A DNA stretch of 11,672 nucleotides from Thermoflexus sp. (GCA_017743605.1 JAGHYO010000056.1:1-11672), one strand, 5' to 3'. Positions 1-8,899 are shown, counted from the stretch's first letter. Made by a program: numbers and translations. Notes: a model not told the origin generated them from the sequence alone.

Positions 1-49
1 ATGCTTCCCTTCCGAAGGGCTCTGAGGGGAATCCCCAGAAGCCTGCGGG

Positions 50-79
50 TTCACAGAAGGAGCCTGTTAAGGTTATAAT
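50..79 (+). promoter_or_regulatory. Sigma70-type promoter for the signalling operon
   Basis: A perfect -10 box TATAAT lies at 74-79. TTCACA at 50-55 matches the -35 consensus TTGACA in five of six positions, and the spacer is 18 nt. Transcription would start near 86, giving a leader of about 140 nt before the first gene. It is the best promoter match seen in the window, and no comparable match lies between the four following genes, which fits one operon. The start site is inferred from sequence only. Confidence 0.7.
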
Positions 80-85
80 AGAACC

Positions 86-226
86 AAACCGGCCGGCATC
101 CAGGGGCCTCTCCATTCGGTTTCTTAATTCGGAAGCGCCTGCTCCCATCCCTCAAGCCCGGAAGGGGCGTGGCGCGGGCCGGCGGGGATCGAGCCGCGAG
201 GCTTCCGTGAACGAGGGGAGGACACG
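86..226 (+). other. Long 5' leader of the signalling operon
   Basis: About 140 nt separate the predicted transcription start from the first ATG. The leader contains a GC-rich palindrome CCGGCCGG near 88-95, the 17-nt repeat at 97-113, and a 7-bp inverted pair CGGAAGC (130-136) / GCTTCCG (201-207) that could close a large stem-loop before the ribosome binding site GAGGGGAG (213-220). I recognise no riboswitch family. No coding potential is evident. Confidence 0.35.
97..113 (+). repeat. 17-nt repeat, copy 1 (promoter-associated)
   Basis: CATCCAGGGGCCTCTCC here matches the sequence at 8856-8872 in 16 of 17 positions, with 13 consecutive identical bases (CAGGGGCCTCTCC). This copy lies about 20 nt downstream of the TATAAT box. 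It may be a regulator binding site or a dispersed short repeat. Confidence 0.4.
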
Positions 227-1126
<900 letters not shown>

Positions 1127-1163
1127 ACGGACGCCTGAGCCTGGATCCCGGAGGGGAGCCGCG

Positions 1164-4100
1164 ATGGGGTGGGCACGTTTGCGGAAATTCCTGCGAAGAG
1201 AAACTCTTCGCCCTGCGGCGGCCAACACGGAGACCCCTTTCCTGGACCGCTGGGCGGAGCCGGTCCTGTGGGTGGAGGTTGGCAGCGGCCAGGTGTTCCT
1301 GAACGCTGCCGCCCGGGCGCACCTGGGGGACCCTCCCCCGGCCTCTCGACAGGCACTAGAAGCCCGCCTCCAGCCTCTTGGGATCCTGGAACGCTGGCTG
1401 CAGGGCTCGCCGGAACCTGCCCTCGTGCATGGGCAACGCGTTCATGCCCGCGTCCTCCCCCTCTCCCTGGACGGACGGCCGGGTCACTTTATCGTTCTGC
1501 AGATCTCCCCGGAGGCTCCCGTTCCCTCCCTGCCCATTTCCCCATCCGGTGAGCTGGTCTTGGCCACAGGGATTGCCCGCCGGCTCCGCGCTTCCATGGA
1601 TCTGGAATCCACGCTGGAGGCGATCCTGTTCGCCGTCCGGCAGGTGATCCCCTACGACCTGGCGGAGATCCATCTGTGGGAACCCGGAGAGCGGCACCTG
1701 TATACCCAGGCCCGGGATGGGGATCCGAAGGTCTTGGCCCAGATAGATCGAGGAAGCGATCTCCAGCGCCTGGAGGAAGGCCTCTCCGGCTGGCTGTTCG
1801 CCCACCGACGCCCCCTGCGGATTGAGGACCTCCGGCATTTCACTGAACTCCGTCCCCGAGCGCAGCTGGCCGCCCTCCCTCTTCGGGCTTTCTTAGGGAT
1901 CCCTCTGCAGGCCGGTGAGGAGCTGGTAGGCACCCTGGAGCTGAGCGCCTATCAGCCGGGCGCTTTCACAGAGGATCACCTGCACCTGCTGGAGGCCATC
2001 GGCGCTCAAGCCGCCATTGCTATCCACAACGTCCGCCTCTATGAAGCGACCCGCCAGTATGCGGAGGGGCTAGAGACCCTGTTCCGCATCGCCACCATGA
2101 GCGCCGCCTCCCGCTCCCTGGAGGAGTTCCTCCGCCCGGCCGTCGCCGAGCTGGCCCGCTGGTTCCGCATCGAGCGGGTGGTGGTGCTGCTCTACGATCC
2201 GAAGCGTCAGGAGCTGGCTCCTCATCCCGCGGGGGTCTACGGACCGTGGTCGCCGGAGGATCTGCGCTTCCGGCTGCCGGTGGGCGACCCTGTGTTCGCG
2301 GAGAGCGTGTTCCGCAGCGGGCGGCCCTTCCACTCCAATCAGGCCATAGAGGACCAGCGGGTGATCCCGCCGTATCGGGAGCTCATCGTCGGCTTTGGAG
2401 TCCGATCAGTCCTCTCCATCCCCCTAATGGCTCATGAACAGCCCGTCGGCGAGGTCCATCTGATCAACCGCCTGGAGGGCCGCTTCACGCAGGAGGACGA
2501 ACGGCTAGGGATGGCCATGGGGGTGATCCTAGGGACCACCCTGCATAGCCTCCAGCTGATCGAGCGGGCCCAGCGTCGCGCCGCTCGCATTCGGACACTG
2601 ACAGAGATCGGGCAGCGCATCGCTGCGGTCCTGGATCTAAATAGGCTGTTTGAGATCATCTGGGAGGAGCTCGGGCGGATCCTGGATGCACAAAATTTCT
2701 ACGCCGCCCTCTACGATCCAGCGAGCGATGAGGTGTCCTTTGTGTTCTATGTGCATCAGGGAGAACGGCTAGCGGAGCGTCCGAAGCAGCGCGGTGCCCG
2801 CGGCCTGACTGAGTATGTGATCCGAACTGGCCAGCCTTTGCTCTTGCGTGGAGATATCCTGGAGCAGGCCCGCGCTCTGGGCATCGAGCTCGCTGAATCC
2901 CCCGCCCGGCTCTGGATGGGCGCGCCCATGCGGCAGGGCGATCGCGTCATCGGCATGATCGCTGTGCAGCACGACAAAGAGGATGCCTTCGATGAGGAGG
3001 ACTTGGAACTGCTGCAGGTCATCGCCCACCATCTGGCCATCTCGGTGGAGAACGCCCGGCTTTACGGGGAGGCGCGGGAGCGGCTGGAAGCCCGCATTCA
3101 GCAGCTGCTGGCGCTCAACCGCATTGGGCAGGAGCTGAATGCAAACTTAGACCTGGATCACATCCTGAACCTTGTGCTGGACTCCGCCATGCAGGTCACC
3201 GGGGCGGATTACGGGATGATCCTGCTGCATGACCCACAGCATGATCTCCTGCGCCCGCGCCTCCTGCGCCGCCTCACCCCAGAGCCACTGCAGGCGCGGA
3301 GCCTCGACCGTCAGCGGCCTGGCGAGGGGGTGATCGGCCAGGCTTTCCAGACCGGCCGGGTCGTCCTGGTGCGGGATGTCCGGCAGGATCCTCACTATCT
3401 GCCGGAGATGCCAGACACCCTGTCCGAGGTCGCCGTCCCCATCTGGTACGGCACCGCGGTGGTGGGCGTCCTAGATCTTCAGAGCCGCCAGGTGGACGGC
3501 TTCCAGGAGGAGCAGATCGCCTTCTTGGAGGCCCTGGCCACCCAGGCGGCGGTGGCCATCGGCAACGCGCTGCGCCTACAGGAAGACGTGCAACGGAGCG
3601 AGCGCTACCGTCAGCGCATCGAATTGATGCGCGGGATGATGGAGGTGAGCCAGGCCCTGGGCGCCGAGCATCCCTTGGAGAATGCCCTTGATGTCATCGC
3701 TCACACTATCCGAGAATCCCTAGGTTTTGAACGTGTGCTCATCAGCTTGATCGAAGGAGAGCCGCCCTTCCTGCGTCGGGTGGCCCAGGCCGGGCTTCCC
3801 CTGCCGGCCTTTGAACAGATGCGCCGGATCACCCAGCCCTGGCGCAACATGCAACAGCTCCTGCAGGAGGAGTTCCGCCTGGGGACCTGTTATTACATCC
3901 CCTACGAGCGGCAACCCGCGAACCTCACGGACCTGCTGGACACCTGGACGGCCGCACCGACGCAGGAGCCACGGTCGGATCCCACCCGCTGGCATCCGAA
4001 TGACCTCTTTATCGTTCCCATCTACGGGACAGGCGGGCGCCTCCTGGGGATCATCTCGGTGGACGAGCCTCGGGATGGGCGAGCGCCGACCCGTGAGATC

Positions 4101-7100
4101 GCGGAGATGGTGGAGCTTCTCGCCAGCCAGACCGGTATTATTATCGAGAACGCTCGCCTATACGAGAGCCTGACGGCGCGGATCGAGGAGCTCACCCGCC
4201 TCAACGAAGCCAGCCGTCTGATCGCTGCGCGCCTGGAGGCAGGCGCCCTTCTGGAGGCCATCGCCCGGGCCGCAGCGACGTTGAGCCGGGCGGCCTGGGC
4301 TGCCGTGCTGCTGCCCGACGCCACAGGGTCCCTCCAGATCCAGGTCCGCTTCTCCCCTGAGGCCGCACCCACCGCCTCCTCTCCCGAGGGCCTCCTGGAC
4401 CCAGCCTGGGTGGATCAGACATGGAGCTCAGGACGGGCCCTCTACCTGCGCGATCTGACGGAGGTTCTAGAAACGGAAGGATTGGGGATCCGCTCCCTAC
4501 TCCTCCTTCCTATGCGCACCGCCAGGCGGACGGTCGGGTTGATCGCCGTGGCTCACCCGGACCGGGGGGCCTTCGACGAAGCCGAGCAGATCCTGCTCCA
4601 GACCCTGGCGGAACAAGCAGCGGTGGCTCTCGAGAACGCCCGGCTCTACGAGCAAACCCGGCGCTTCGGCGAGGAGCTGGAGCAACTGGTCCGCGAGCGC
4701 ACTGAAGCGCTGGAGAAAGCTCTGAAGGACCTCTCGGCTCGCCATCGCCAGCTGGAGCTGCTCTATCAGGCCAACCTATCCCTCACGGCCAGCCTGGAGC
4801 TGGAGGCAACGCTCCGACAGGCTCTTTCCCTGCTCACCGAGGAAGGGGAGACTGCCGCCGTGATCCTGCTGGATCCAGAGTCCGGCCGCCTGCGAGTGCG
4901 GGCCGGGGTCGGTCTGGGGAGCGCCCATCTGCTCGGGGCCTCGTGGTCCCTTCGGGAGGACCCCGGGCTGGTGCAGGACGCCATCCGCCAGCGGTGTACG
5001 CAGTGCCCAGAGGAGGTCCCGCTCGAGCGCCTACCTGCCGCCTGGCAGAACCTGCGCCCGCAATCCGCCGCGGTCATCCCCCTCGTCCTGGGCTTTGACG
5101 TGCTGGGCGTCTTGGTGCTGACCCATCCCCAGCCCAACCGCTTCCGCCGGGAGCGCATCCAGCTGCTGGAGACCGTGGGGGCCCAGATGGCGCAGGCCAT
5201 CCACAACGCGGCGCTCTACCACCTGATCACCGAGCAGGCGGAACAGCTGGGCAACACCCTGCGGGCGGCTCAGGAGGAGGCCTCTAAGCGCCAAGCGATC
5301 CTGGAGTCCATCGCCGAGGGCGTGATGGTGGCCGACGCCCGAGGCGAGGTGATCATGATGAACGCGGCCGCTGAGCGCATCCTGGGCCTGCGCCGGGAAG
5401 AGGTCCTCGGCCGCCCCATCCGCCACTTCGCCGGTCTCTACGGCCCGGCCTGGCAGGAATGGATGGCCTCCATGCGGCGCTGGCTCTCCGCCCCCCAGGG
5501 CCAGCCCCCCGCTCTCTTTATGCGCCACGAGCTGGAGCCGGAGGGTCGCTTCATCACCGTCCATGCCGCCCCGGTGATGATGGGCACCGAGTTCCTGGGC
5601 ACCGTCTCGGTCTTCCGGGACATCACGGCCGAGGTGGAGGCCGACCGCGCCAAGACGGAGTTTATCTCGACCGTCTCCCACGAGCTGCGCACCCCCATGA
5701 CCTCCATCAAGGGCTATGTGGATCTCCTGCTGATGGGATCCGCTGGCTCGCTCTCCGAGACGCAGCAGCGTTTCCTCCAGATCGTCCGCGCCAACGCGGA
5801 TCGCCTGAGGACACTAGTAGACGATCTGCTGGACATCTCCCGCATCGAGAGCGGGCGCCTCCAGCTGGACCTGCGGCCGGTTCCCCTGGAGAGCGCGGTT
5901 GAGGCGGTGGTCGCCTCCTTCAAAGCCCGAGTGGATGAAAAGCGTCAGCAGATAGAGGTCGAGCTTCCGGATCACCTTCCACTCGTCATGGCGGATAACG
6001 ATCGCCTGATCCAGATCCTGATGAATCTGGTCAGCAACGCCCACAAATACACCCCAGAGGGAGGGCAGATCCGGATCCGTGCCCGGCTCCAGGAGGAGAT
6101 GATCCGGGTGGAGGTGCAGGACACTGGTATTGGGATCCCACCCGAGGCCCTCCCTCGCATCTTCGAGCGCTTCTATCGGGTGGATGACCCCCGCGTCCAG
6201 GAGACGTCGGGGGCCGGCCTGGGCCTCTCCATCGTGAGGACCCTGGTGGAGCTGCACGGCGGGCAGATCGGCGTGGAGAGCGAGGTGGGCAAAGGCTCCA
6301 CCTTCTACTTCACGTTGCCCATCGCCCGACCTGCCCTGTCTCTGCCGGAGCCGGAGCCGGGTGCTCGACCTGCCTCCCAGGCTCCAACCGACGGAACCGG
6401 CTCCATTCTCATTGTGGAGGACGATCGGCACATCGCCGATCTGCTGGTGCAGCACCTGGAGCGGGCTGGCTACTCCACGCTGGTCGCCCACCGGGGCGAG
6501 GACGCCCTCCGCCTAGCTCGAGAGGAGCGCCCCCAGTTGATCACCCTAGACATCTACCTGCCAGACCTGGATGGCTTCACCGTGCTGGAGCGCCTGAAGG
6601 CGGATCCGGCCACTGCGGAGATCCCGGTGATTATCATCTCCGTCCTGGCCGATCGCCAGCGGGGGGTCCGCCTGGGGGCGGTGGACGTGCTGGGCAAGCC
6701 AGTGGACGCAGACCGGCTGCTAGAGGTCGTCGCGCAGTATGCCCGGCGCCACGCCCACATCGTCATCGTGGATGATGACGCAGGAACCCGCGCGTTGCTT
6801 CAGGACACCCTACAGGGTTATGGGTTCGAGGTGACCGTCTTCGGGAACGCCCAGGAGGCCCTGGCGTGGATCGAGGATCGTCACCCGGATCTCGTGCTGC
6901 TCGATCTTAAGCTCGCAGGGCTGAGCGGGCTGGACACCCTAGCCCGCTTGAAGGCCACTGCGAAGACCGCAGACATCCCGGTGGTGATCATGACCGCGAG
7001 CGCCACGGATCCCATGGGCAAGCGCCGGCAGGCACTGGCCATGGGAGCAGTGGACTTCTTCCTCAAGCCCTTCCCGGTGGAGGAGTTCGTCGCCGCTGTC

Positions 7101-7136
7101 CGGCGGCTGCTTACAGCCCAGCCGGAAAGCAAGTAA
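1164..7136 (+). CDS. Giant multi-GAF hybrid sensor histidine kinase
   Basis: A 1990-residue cytoplasmic hybrid kinase with no visible signal peptide or membrane segment. Approximate order: degenerate PAS-like domain 25-118; GAF1 133-300; GAF2 305-470; GAF3 476-640; GAF4 641-812; GAF5 813-1010; GAF6 1011-1165, then a coiled coil to about 1198; GAF7 1199-1360; PAS 1378-1495; HisKA with phospho-acceptor H1506 in SHELRTP; HATPase with N box (N1621, N1625), DTGIGIPPE at 1653 and the glycine lid G1683-A-G-L-G; Pro/Glu-rich linker; REC1 1747-1865 (D1796); REC2 1866-1985 (D1914). All kinase and receiver residues I checked are intact. Most GAFs end in ENARLYE-like helices typical of stacked signalling modules. 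GAF5 is the longer variant with a YYIP motif and a WHPND...ISVDEP block. The protein contains only three cysteines (C909, C1278, C1281). The ATG follows GAGGGGAG (1151-1158) by 5 nt. Ligands are unknown. Confidence 0.95.
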   Translation: MGWARLRKFLRRETLRPAAANTETPFLDRWAEPVLWVEVGSGQVFLNAAARAHLGDPPPASRQALEARLQPLGILERWLQGSPEPALVHGQRVHARVLPLSLDGRPGHFIVLQISPEAPVPSLPISPSGELVLATGIARRLRASMDLESTLEAILFAVRQVIPYDLAEIHLWEPGERHLYTQARDGDPKVLAQIDRGSDLQRLEEGLSGWLFAHRRPLRIEDLRHFTELRPRAQLAALPLRAFLGIPLQAGEELVGTLELSAYQPGAFTEDHLHLLEAIGAQAAIAIHNVRLYEATRQYAEGLETLFRIATMSAASRSLEEFLRPAVAELARWFRIERVVVLLYDPKRQELAPHPAGVYGPWSPEDLRFRLPVGDPVFAESVFRSGRPFHSNQAIEDQRVIPPYRELIVGFGVRSVLSIPLMAHEQPVGEVHLINRLEGRFTQEDERLGMAMGVILGTTLHSLQLIERAQRRAARIRTLTEIGQRIAAVLDLNRLFEIIWEELGRILDAQNFYAALYDPASDEVSFVFYVHQGERLAERPKQRGARGLTEYVIRTGQPLLLRGDILEQARALGIELAESPARLWMGAPMRQGDRVIGMIAVQHDKEDAFDEEDLELLQVIAHHLAISVENARLYGEARERLEARIQQLLALNRIGQELNANLDLDHILNLVLDSAMQVTGADYGMILLHDPQHDLLRPRLLRRLTPEPLQARSLDRQRPGEGVIGQAFQTGRVVLVRDVRQDPHYLPEMPDTLSEVAVPIWYGTAVVGVLDLQSRQVDGFQEEQIAFLEALATQAAVAIGNALRLQEDVQRSERYRQRIELMRGMMEVSQALGAEHPLENALDVIAHTIRESLGFERVLISLIEGEPPFLRRVAQAGLPLPAFEQMRRITQPWRNMQQLLQEEFRLGTCYYIPYERQPANLTDLLDTWTAAPTQEPRSDPTRWHPNDLFIVPIYGTGGRLLGIISVDEPRDGRAPTREIAEMVELLASQTGIIIENARLYESLTARIEELTRLNEASRLIAARLEAGALLEAIARAAATLSRAAWAAVLLPDATGSLQIQVRFSPEAAPTASSPEGLLDPAWVDQTWSSGRALYLRDLTEVLETEGLGIRSLLLLPMRTARRTVGLIAVAHPDRGAFDEAEQILLQTLAEQAAVALENARLYEQTRRFGEELEQLVRERTEALEKALKDLSARHRQLELLYQANLSLTASLELEATLRQALSLLTEEGETAAVILLDPESGRLRVRAGVGLGSAHLLGASWSLREDPGLVQDAIRQRCTQCPEEVPLERLPAAWQNLRPQSAAVIPLVLGFDVLGVLVLTHPQPNRFRRERIQLLETVGAQMAQAIHNAALYHLITEQAEQLGNTLRAAQEEASKRQAILESIAEGVMVADARGEVIMMNAAAERILGLRREEVLGRPIRHFAGLYGPAWQEWMASMRRWLSAPQGQPPALFMRHELEPEGRFITVHAAPVMMGTEFLGTVSVFRDITAEVEADRAKTEFISTVSHELRTPMTSIKGYVDLLLMGSAGSLSETQQRFLQIVRANADRLRTLVDDLLDISRIESGRLQLDLRPVPLESAVEAVVASFKARVDEKRQQIEVELPDHLPLVMADNDRLIQILMNLVSNAHKYTPEGGQIRIRARLQEEMIRVEVQDTGIGIPPEALPRIFERFYRVDDPRVQETSGAGLGLSIVRTLVELHGGQIGVESEVGKGSTFYFTLPIARPALSLPEPEPGARPASQAPTDGTGSILIVEDDRHIADLLVQHLERAGYSTLVAHRGEDALRLAREERPQLITLDIYLPDLDGFTVLERLKADPATAEIPVIIISVLADRQRGVRLGAVDVLGKPVDADRLLEVVAQYARRHAHIVIVDDDAGTRALLQDTLQGYGFEVTVFGNAQEALAWIEDRHPDLVLLDLKLAGLSGLDTLARLKATAKTADIPVVIMTASATDPMGKRRQALAMGAVDFFLKPFPVEEFVAAVRRLLTAQPESK

Positions 7137-7164
7137 AGCCCGAAACCCAGAGGGGAGCGCAACG

Positions 7165-7548
7165 ATGGCCAGGATCCTGATTGCGGAGGATGAACGGGAT
7201 ATCCGGGAGCTCATCATCTTCACTCTGGAGTTCGGGGGCTTCCAGGTGCTCTCAGCGACGAACGGCGAGGAGGCAGTGGAGCTGGCGCGCCGACACTGCC
7301 CGGATCTCATCATCCTGGACGTCCGGATGCCCAAGATGACCGGCTACGAGGCGTGCCGTATCCTGAAATCCCAGGAGGAGACACGGGCCATCCCCGTGGT
7401 CTTCCTCTCCGCCAAGGGACAGGAGGCGGAAGTCCGCCAGGGAATGGAAGCAGGGGCCGACGCCTACATCCTTAAGCCCTTCGCCCCCGATGAGCTGATC
7501 CAGCAGGTCCGGGCCATCTTAGATTGCCAGACGCCCAGCCCTCGTTGA
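7165..7548 (+). CDS. Stand-alone CheY-like receiver protein
   Basis: A 127-residue single-domain response regulator. The acidic pocket E8-D9, phospho-acceptor D52 (LIILDVRMPKMTG), the Ser of VVFLSAK and the Lys of YILKPF are all present, so it should be phosphorylatable. It has no output domain and therefore acts by protein contact or as a phosphate shuttle or sink. It starts 28 nt after the kinase stop behind GAGGGGAG (7150-7157), the same 8-mer used by the two preceding genes. The position suggests it takes phosphate from the giant kinase; without a visible Hpt protein the direction of transfer is uncertain. Confidence 0.93.
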   Translation: MARILIAEDERDIRELIIFTLEFGGFQVLSATNGEEAVELARRHCPDLIILDVRMPKMTGYEACRILKSQEETRAIPVVFLSAKGQEAEVRQGMEAGADAYILKPFAPDELIQQVRAILDCQTPSPR

Positions 7549-7576
7549 GGGATCCTGCAGCTGCCGGAGCAGAGCC

Positions 7577-8371
7577 ATGAGCATCGCGACGGTAGGAGAG
7601 CGCCTGATCCATTATGAAGTGCTGGGCCGTGGGAAGCCGGTGATCTTCCTCCACGGGTGGGCCGGATCATGGCGTTACTGGCTGTCCACCATGCGGACGC
7701 TCTCCCATCGCTTTCGGACTTATGGGCTGGATCTCCTGGGCTTCGGGGATTCCGCCAAACCCCGCCGGGAGGCAGAGGCCGCCTACTGCATAGAGCATCA
7801 GGCCGAGACCGTCCGGGGATGGATGGAGGTCCTGGGCATCTCCCAGGCTCACTTCGTCGGCCACACCCTGGGGGCCATGGTGGCCGTTCAGCTGGCGTTG
7901 AAGGATCCCGGCCGGGCAGATCGGATCCTGATGGTCGGCTATCCGATCTCCCTGGATCCGCCTCGGGTTCTCCCTATCCCGAGCGCGCGGGCGCGGCTGG
8001 CGGAGCGGCTGGGGCACTTGGCCCAAGCACACGCAGAGGTGCACTCGGATCACAGCCGGGCGGATCCCCAGGCCGTCGAGCGGGGGCTGGAGGAAGCCAT
8101 CCGCCGGCGGGAGGAGCTGATCGAGTGGCTCCAGCAGATCGATCGACCGTTGCTCCTGGTTTACGGCGGACAGGATCCGCTGATCCCGCCACCCCCGTTC
8201 TTGAACGGGGCCCTGGATCCCTCAGCGCGCATGATGATCCTGGAGGAAGGGGAACATTTCCCCATGCTGGAGCACCCGGCTCGGTTCCAGCGACTGGCTG
8301 AGGACTTCCTCACCCTGCCCGATCCCTCCCAGATCGCCCTCAAAGAAGAATGGCGCCGCCGGTTCCGGTAG
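7577..8371 (+). CDS. Alpha/beta hydrolase with Thr at the nucleophile position
   Basis: A 264-residue soluble alpha/beta-hydrolase-fold protein. The oxyanion-hole strand VIFLHGWAG lies near residues 23-31, the nucleophile elbow reads G95-H-T97-L-G99, the acid is probably D200 (YGGQD) and the base H227 (EGEHFP). The family normally has GxSxG; here Thr replaces Ser, so ordinary esterase or hydrolase activity is doubtful although the rest of the triad remains. It is the last gene of the operon, 28 nt after the receiver gene, behind a modest GGAG (7564-7567). Its substrate cannot be read from the sequence. A known precedent for a hydrolase serving a sensor is Bacillus RsbQ, which is needed by the PAS-domain phosphatase RsbP; a similar role here is inference. 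The C-terminal tail is basic (EEWRRRFR). Confidence 0.88.
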   Translation: MSIATVGERLIHYEVLGRGKPVIFLHGWAGSWRYWLSTMRTLSHRFRTYGLDLLGFGDSAKPRREAEAAYCIEHQAETVRGWMEVLGISQAHFVGHTLGAMVAVQLALKDPGRADRILMVGYPISLDPPRVLPIPSARARLAERLGHLAQAHAEVHSDHSRADPQAVERGLEEAIRRREELIEWLQQIDRPLLLVYGGQDPLIPPPPFLNGALDPSARMMILEEGEHFPMLEHPARFQRLAEDFLTLPDPSQIALKEEWRRRFR

Positions 8372-8376
8372 AAGTG

Positions 8377-8405
8377 CCGGCGGATCGATCGCGAAAGCTC
8401 GCCGG
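8377..8405 (+). terminator. Weak hairpin after the signalling operon
   Basis: CCGGCG (8377-8382) can pair with CGCCGG (8400-8405) across a 17-nt loop, starting 5 nt after the hydrolase stop. No U-tract follows, so intrinsic termination would be poor. It may only protect the 3' end of the transcript. Confidence 0.25.
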
Positions 8406-8480
8406 AAGAAATCTACCCCATACCTCCTCCCCATTCGGCGTAATCCCTCTGGCGAGAAAGCAGCGCCCATGGGACGTCAC

Positions 8481-8499
8481 CAGGTTTAAAATGCACCTG
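8481..8499 (+). promoter_or_regulatory. Possible operator/-10 box before the DUF433 remnant
   Basis: A 5-bp inverted repeat CAGGT (8481-8485) / ACCTG (8495-8499) flanks TAAAAT (8487-8492), a plausible -10 box, about 30 nt before the ATG at 8525. An inverted repeat overlapping the promoter is the arrangement expected for an autoregulated antitoxin gene. No good -35 box is visible. Confidence 0.25.
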
Positions 8500-8524
8500 A
8501 CCTCACCGGACCATAGAGGCCAAA

Positions 8525-8719
8525 ATGCCAGGATGGTGAAAACGCATCGCCATCGATCCACAGGTCTGTCATGGAAAGCCTACCATCCGAGGAACTCGGA
8601 TCTTGATTTCTGTGATCCTGGGCAACCTCGTAGAAGGATTGTCTCCCGAGGAGACCTTTCGGGAATATCCACCTTTAACTCTTGAAGACGTGAAAACAGC
8701 CATCTCTTATGCTCCCTAA
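8525..8719 (+). pseudogene. Broken DUF433 family gene (VapB45-type antitoxin)
   Basis: From 8540 to the TAA at 8717-8719 the frame encodes a clear DUF433 domain: IDPQVCHGKPTIRGTRI, then a helical segment with EGLSPEE, then EYPPLTLEDVKTAISYA. This is nearly the whole family domain, which has a winged-helix-type fold and often acts as the antitoxin of PIN-like (DUF5615) toxins. The in-frame ATG at 8525, preceded by AGAGG (8515-8519), is followed four codons later by TGA (8537-8539). The alternative start ATG 8533 would need removal of one A from the AAAA run at 8539-8542. The frame is therefore broken either by a nonsense codon or by a one-base insertion. No DUF5615 toxin gene is visible beside it. 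Base composition is more AT-rich than in neighbouring genes, consistent with acquired DNA. A sequencing error cannot be excluded. Confidence 0.72.
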
Positions 8720-8752
8720 TTAGTCTGAGAACCGGATCAAGTTCACAAAGAG

Positions 8753-8845
8753 GGATTATCAGGTGCCGCCGATGAAGTCGTCCACTTTCCTGTCCTGAAT
8801 CCGCCCCTGGATCCCTCGGGGCGACGGATGATGCAGGAGGGGAGA
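8753..8845 (+). pseudogene. Decayed alpha/beta hydrolase C-terminal fragment
   Basis: In the frame starting at 8753, the translation GAADEVVH...VLNPPLDPSGRRMM matches residues 197-220 of the upstream hydrolase (GGQDPLIP...FLNGALDPSARMM) at about 12 of 24 positions. The match includes the presumed catalytic Asp and the blocks LN, LDPS and MM. At the DNA level CCCTGGATCCCTC occurs at 8211-8223 and at 8805-8817 in the same codon phase. The flanking residues do not continue the match, and there is no start codon or full domain. I infer a remnant of a duplicated or related hydrolase gene. With such a short match, coincidence remains possible. Confidence 0.42.
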
Positions 8846-8855
8846 GCGCAACCCC

Positions 8856-8872
8856 CATGCAGGGGCCTCTCC
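8856..8872 (+). repeat. 17-nt repeat, copy 2 (promoter-associated)
   Basis: CATGCAGGGGCCTCTCC differs from the copy at 97-113 by one base. This copy ends just upstream of the -35 region of the oxidoreductase gene. Part of it also forms a small hairpin with the preceding bases (CCCC 8853-8856 / GGGG 8862-8865). Confidence 0.4.
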
Positions 8873-8899
8873 TTGAGCGCCGTTCCCTCCGGCTAAAAT
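8873..8899 (+). promoter_or_regulatory. Probable promoter of the aldehyde oxidoreductase gene
   Basis: TAAAAT at 8894-8899 matches the -10 consensus in five of six positions. TTGAGC at 8873-8878 is a partial -35 box with a short 15-nt spacer. The start would lie near 8906, about 30 nt before the ATG. The -10 context (TAAAATAG) resembles that of the first promoter (TATAATAG). Confidence 0.5.

Noticed and set aside
1..78. Short open frame from base 1 (25 codons) and two small hairpins (7-19 and 26-36).
   Set aside because: There is no upstream context, the peptide is Arg-rich without a known motif, and the frame runs through the promoter; the hairpins lack a T-tract.
1356..1838. Long minus-strand and alternative-frame open readings inside the kinase, regulator and oxidoreductase genes.
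   Set aside because: In GC-rich DNA such frames arise opposite real genes; they show no domain signatures and overlap proteins with clear ones.
8350..8685. An open frame of 111 codons across the hydrolase end and the intergenic region.
   Set aside because: It begins inside the hydrolase gene and runs out of frame over the recognisable DUF433 domain; its protein resembles nothing known to me.
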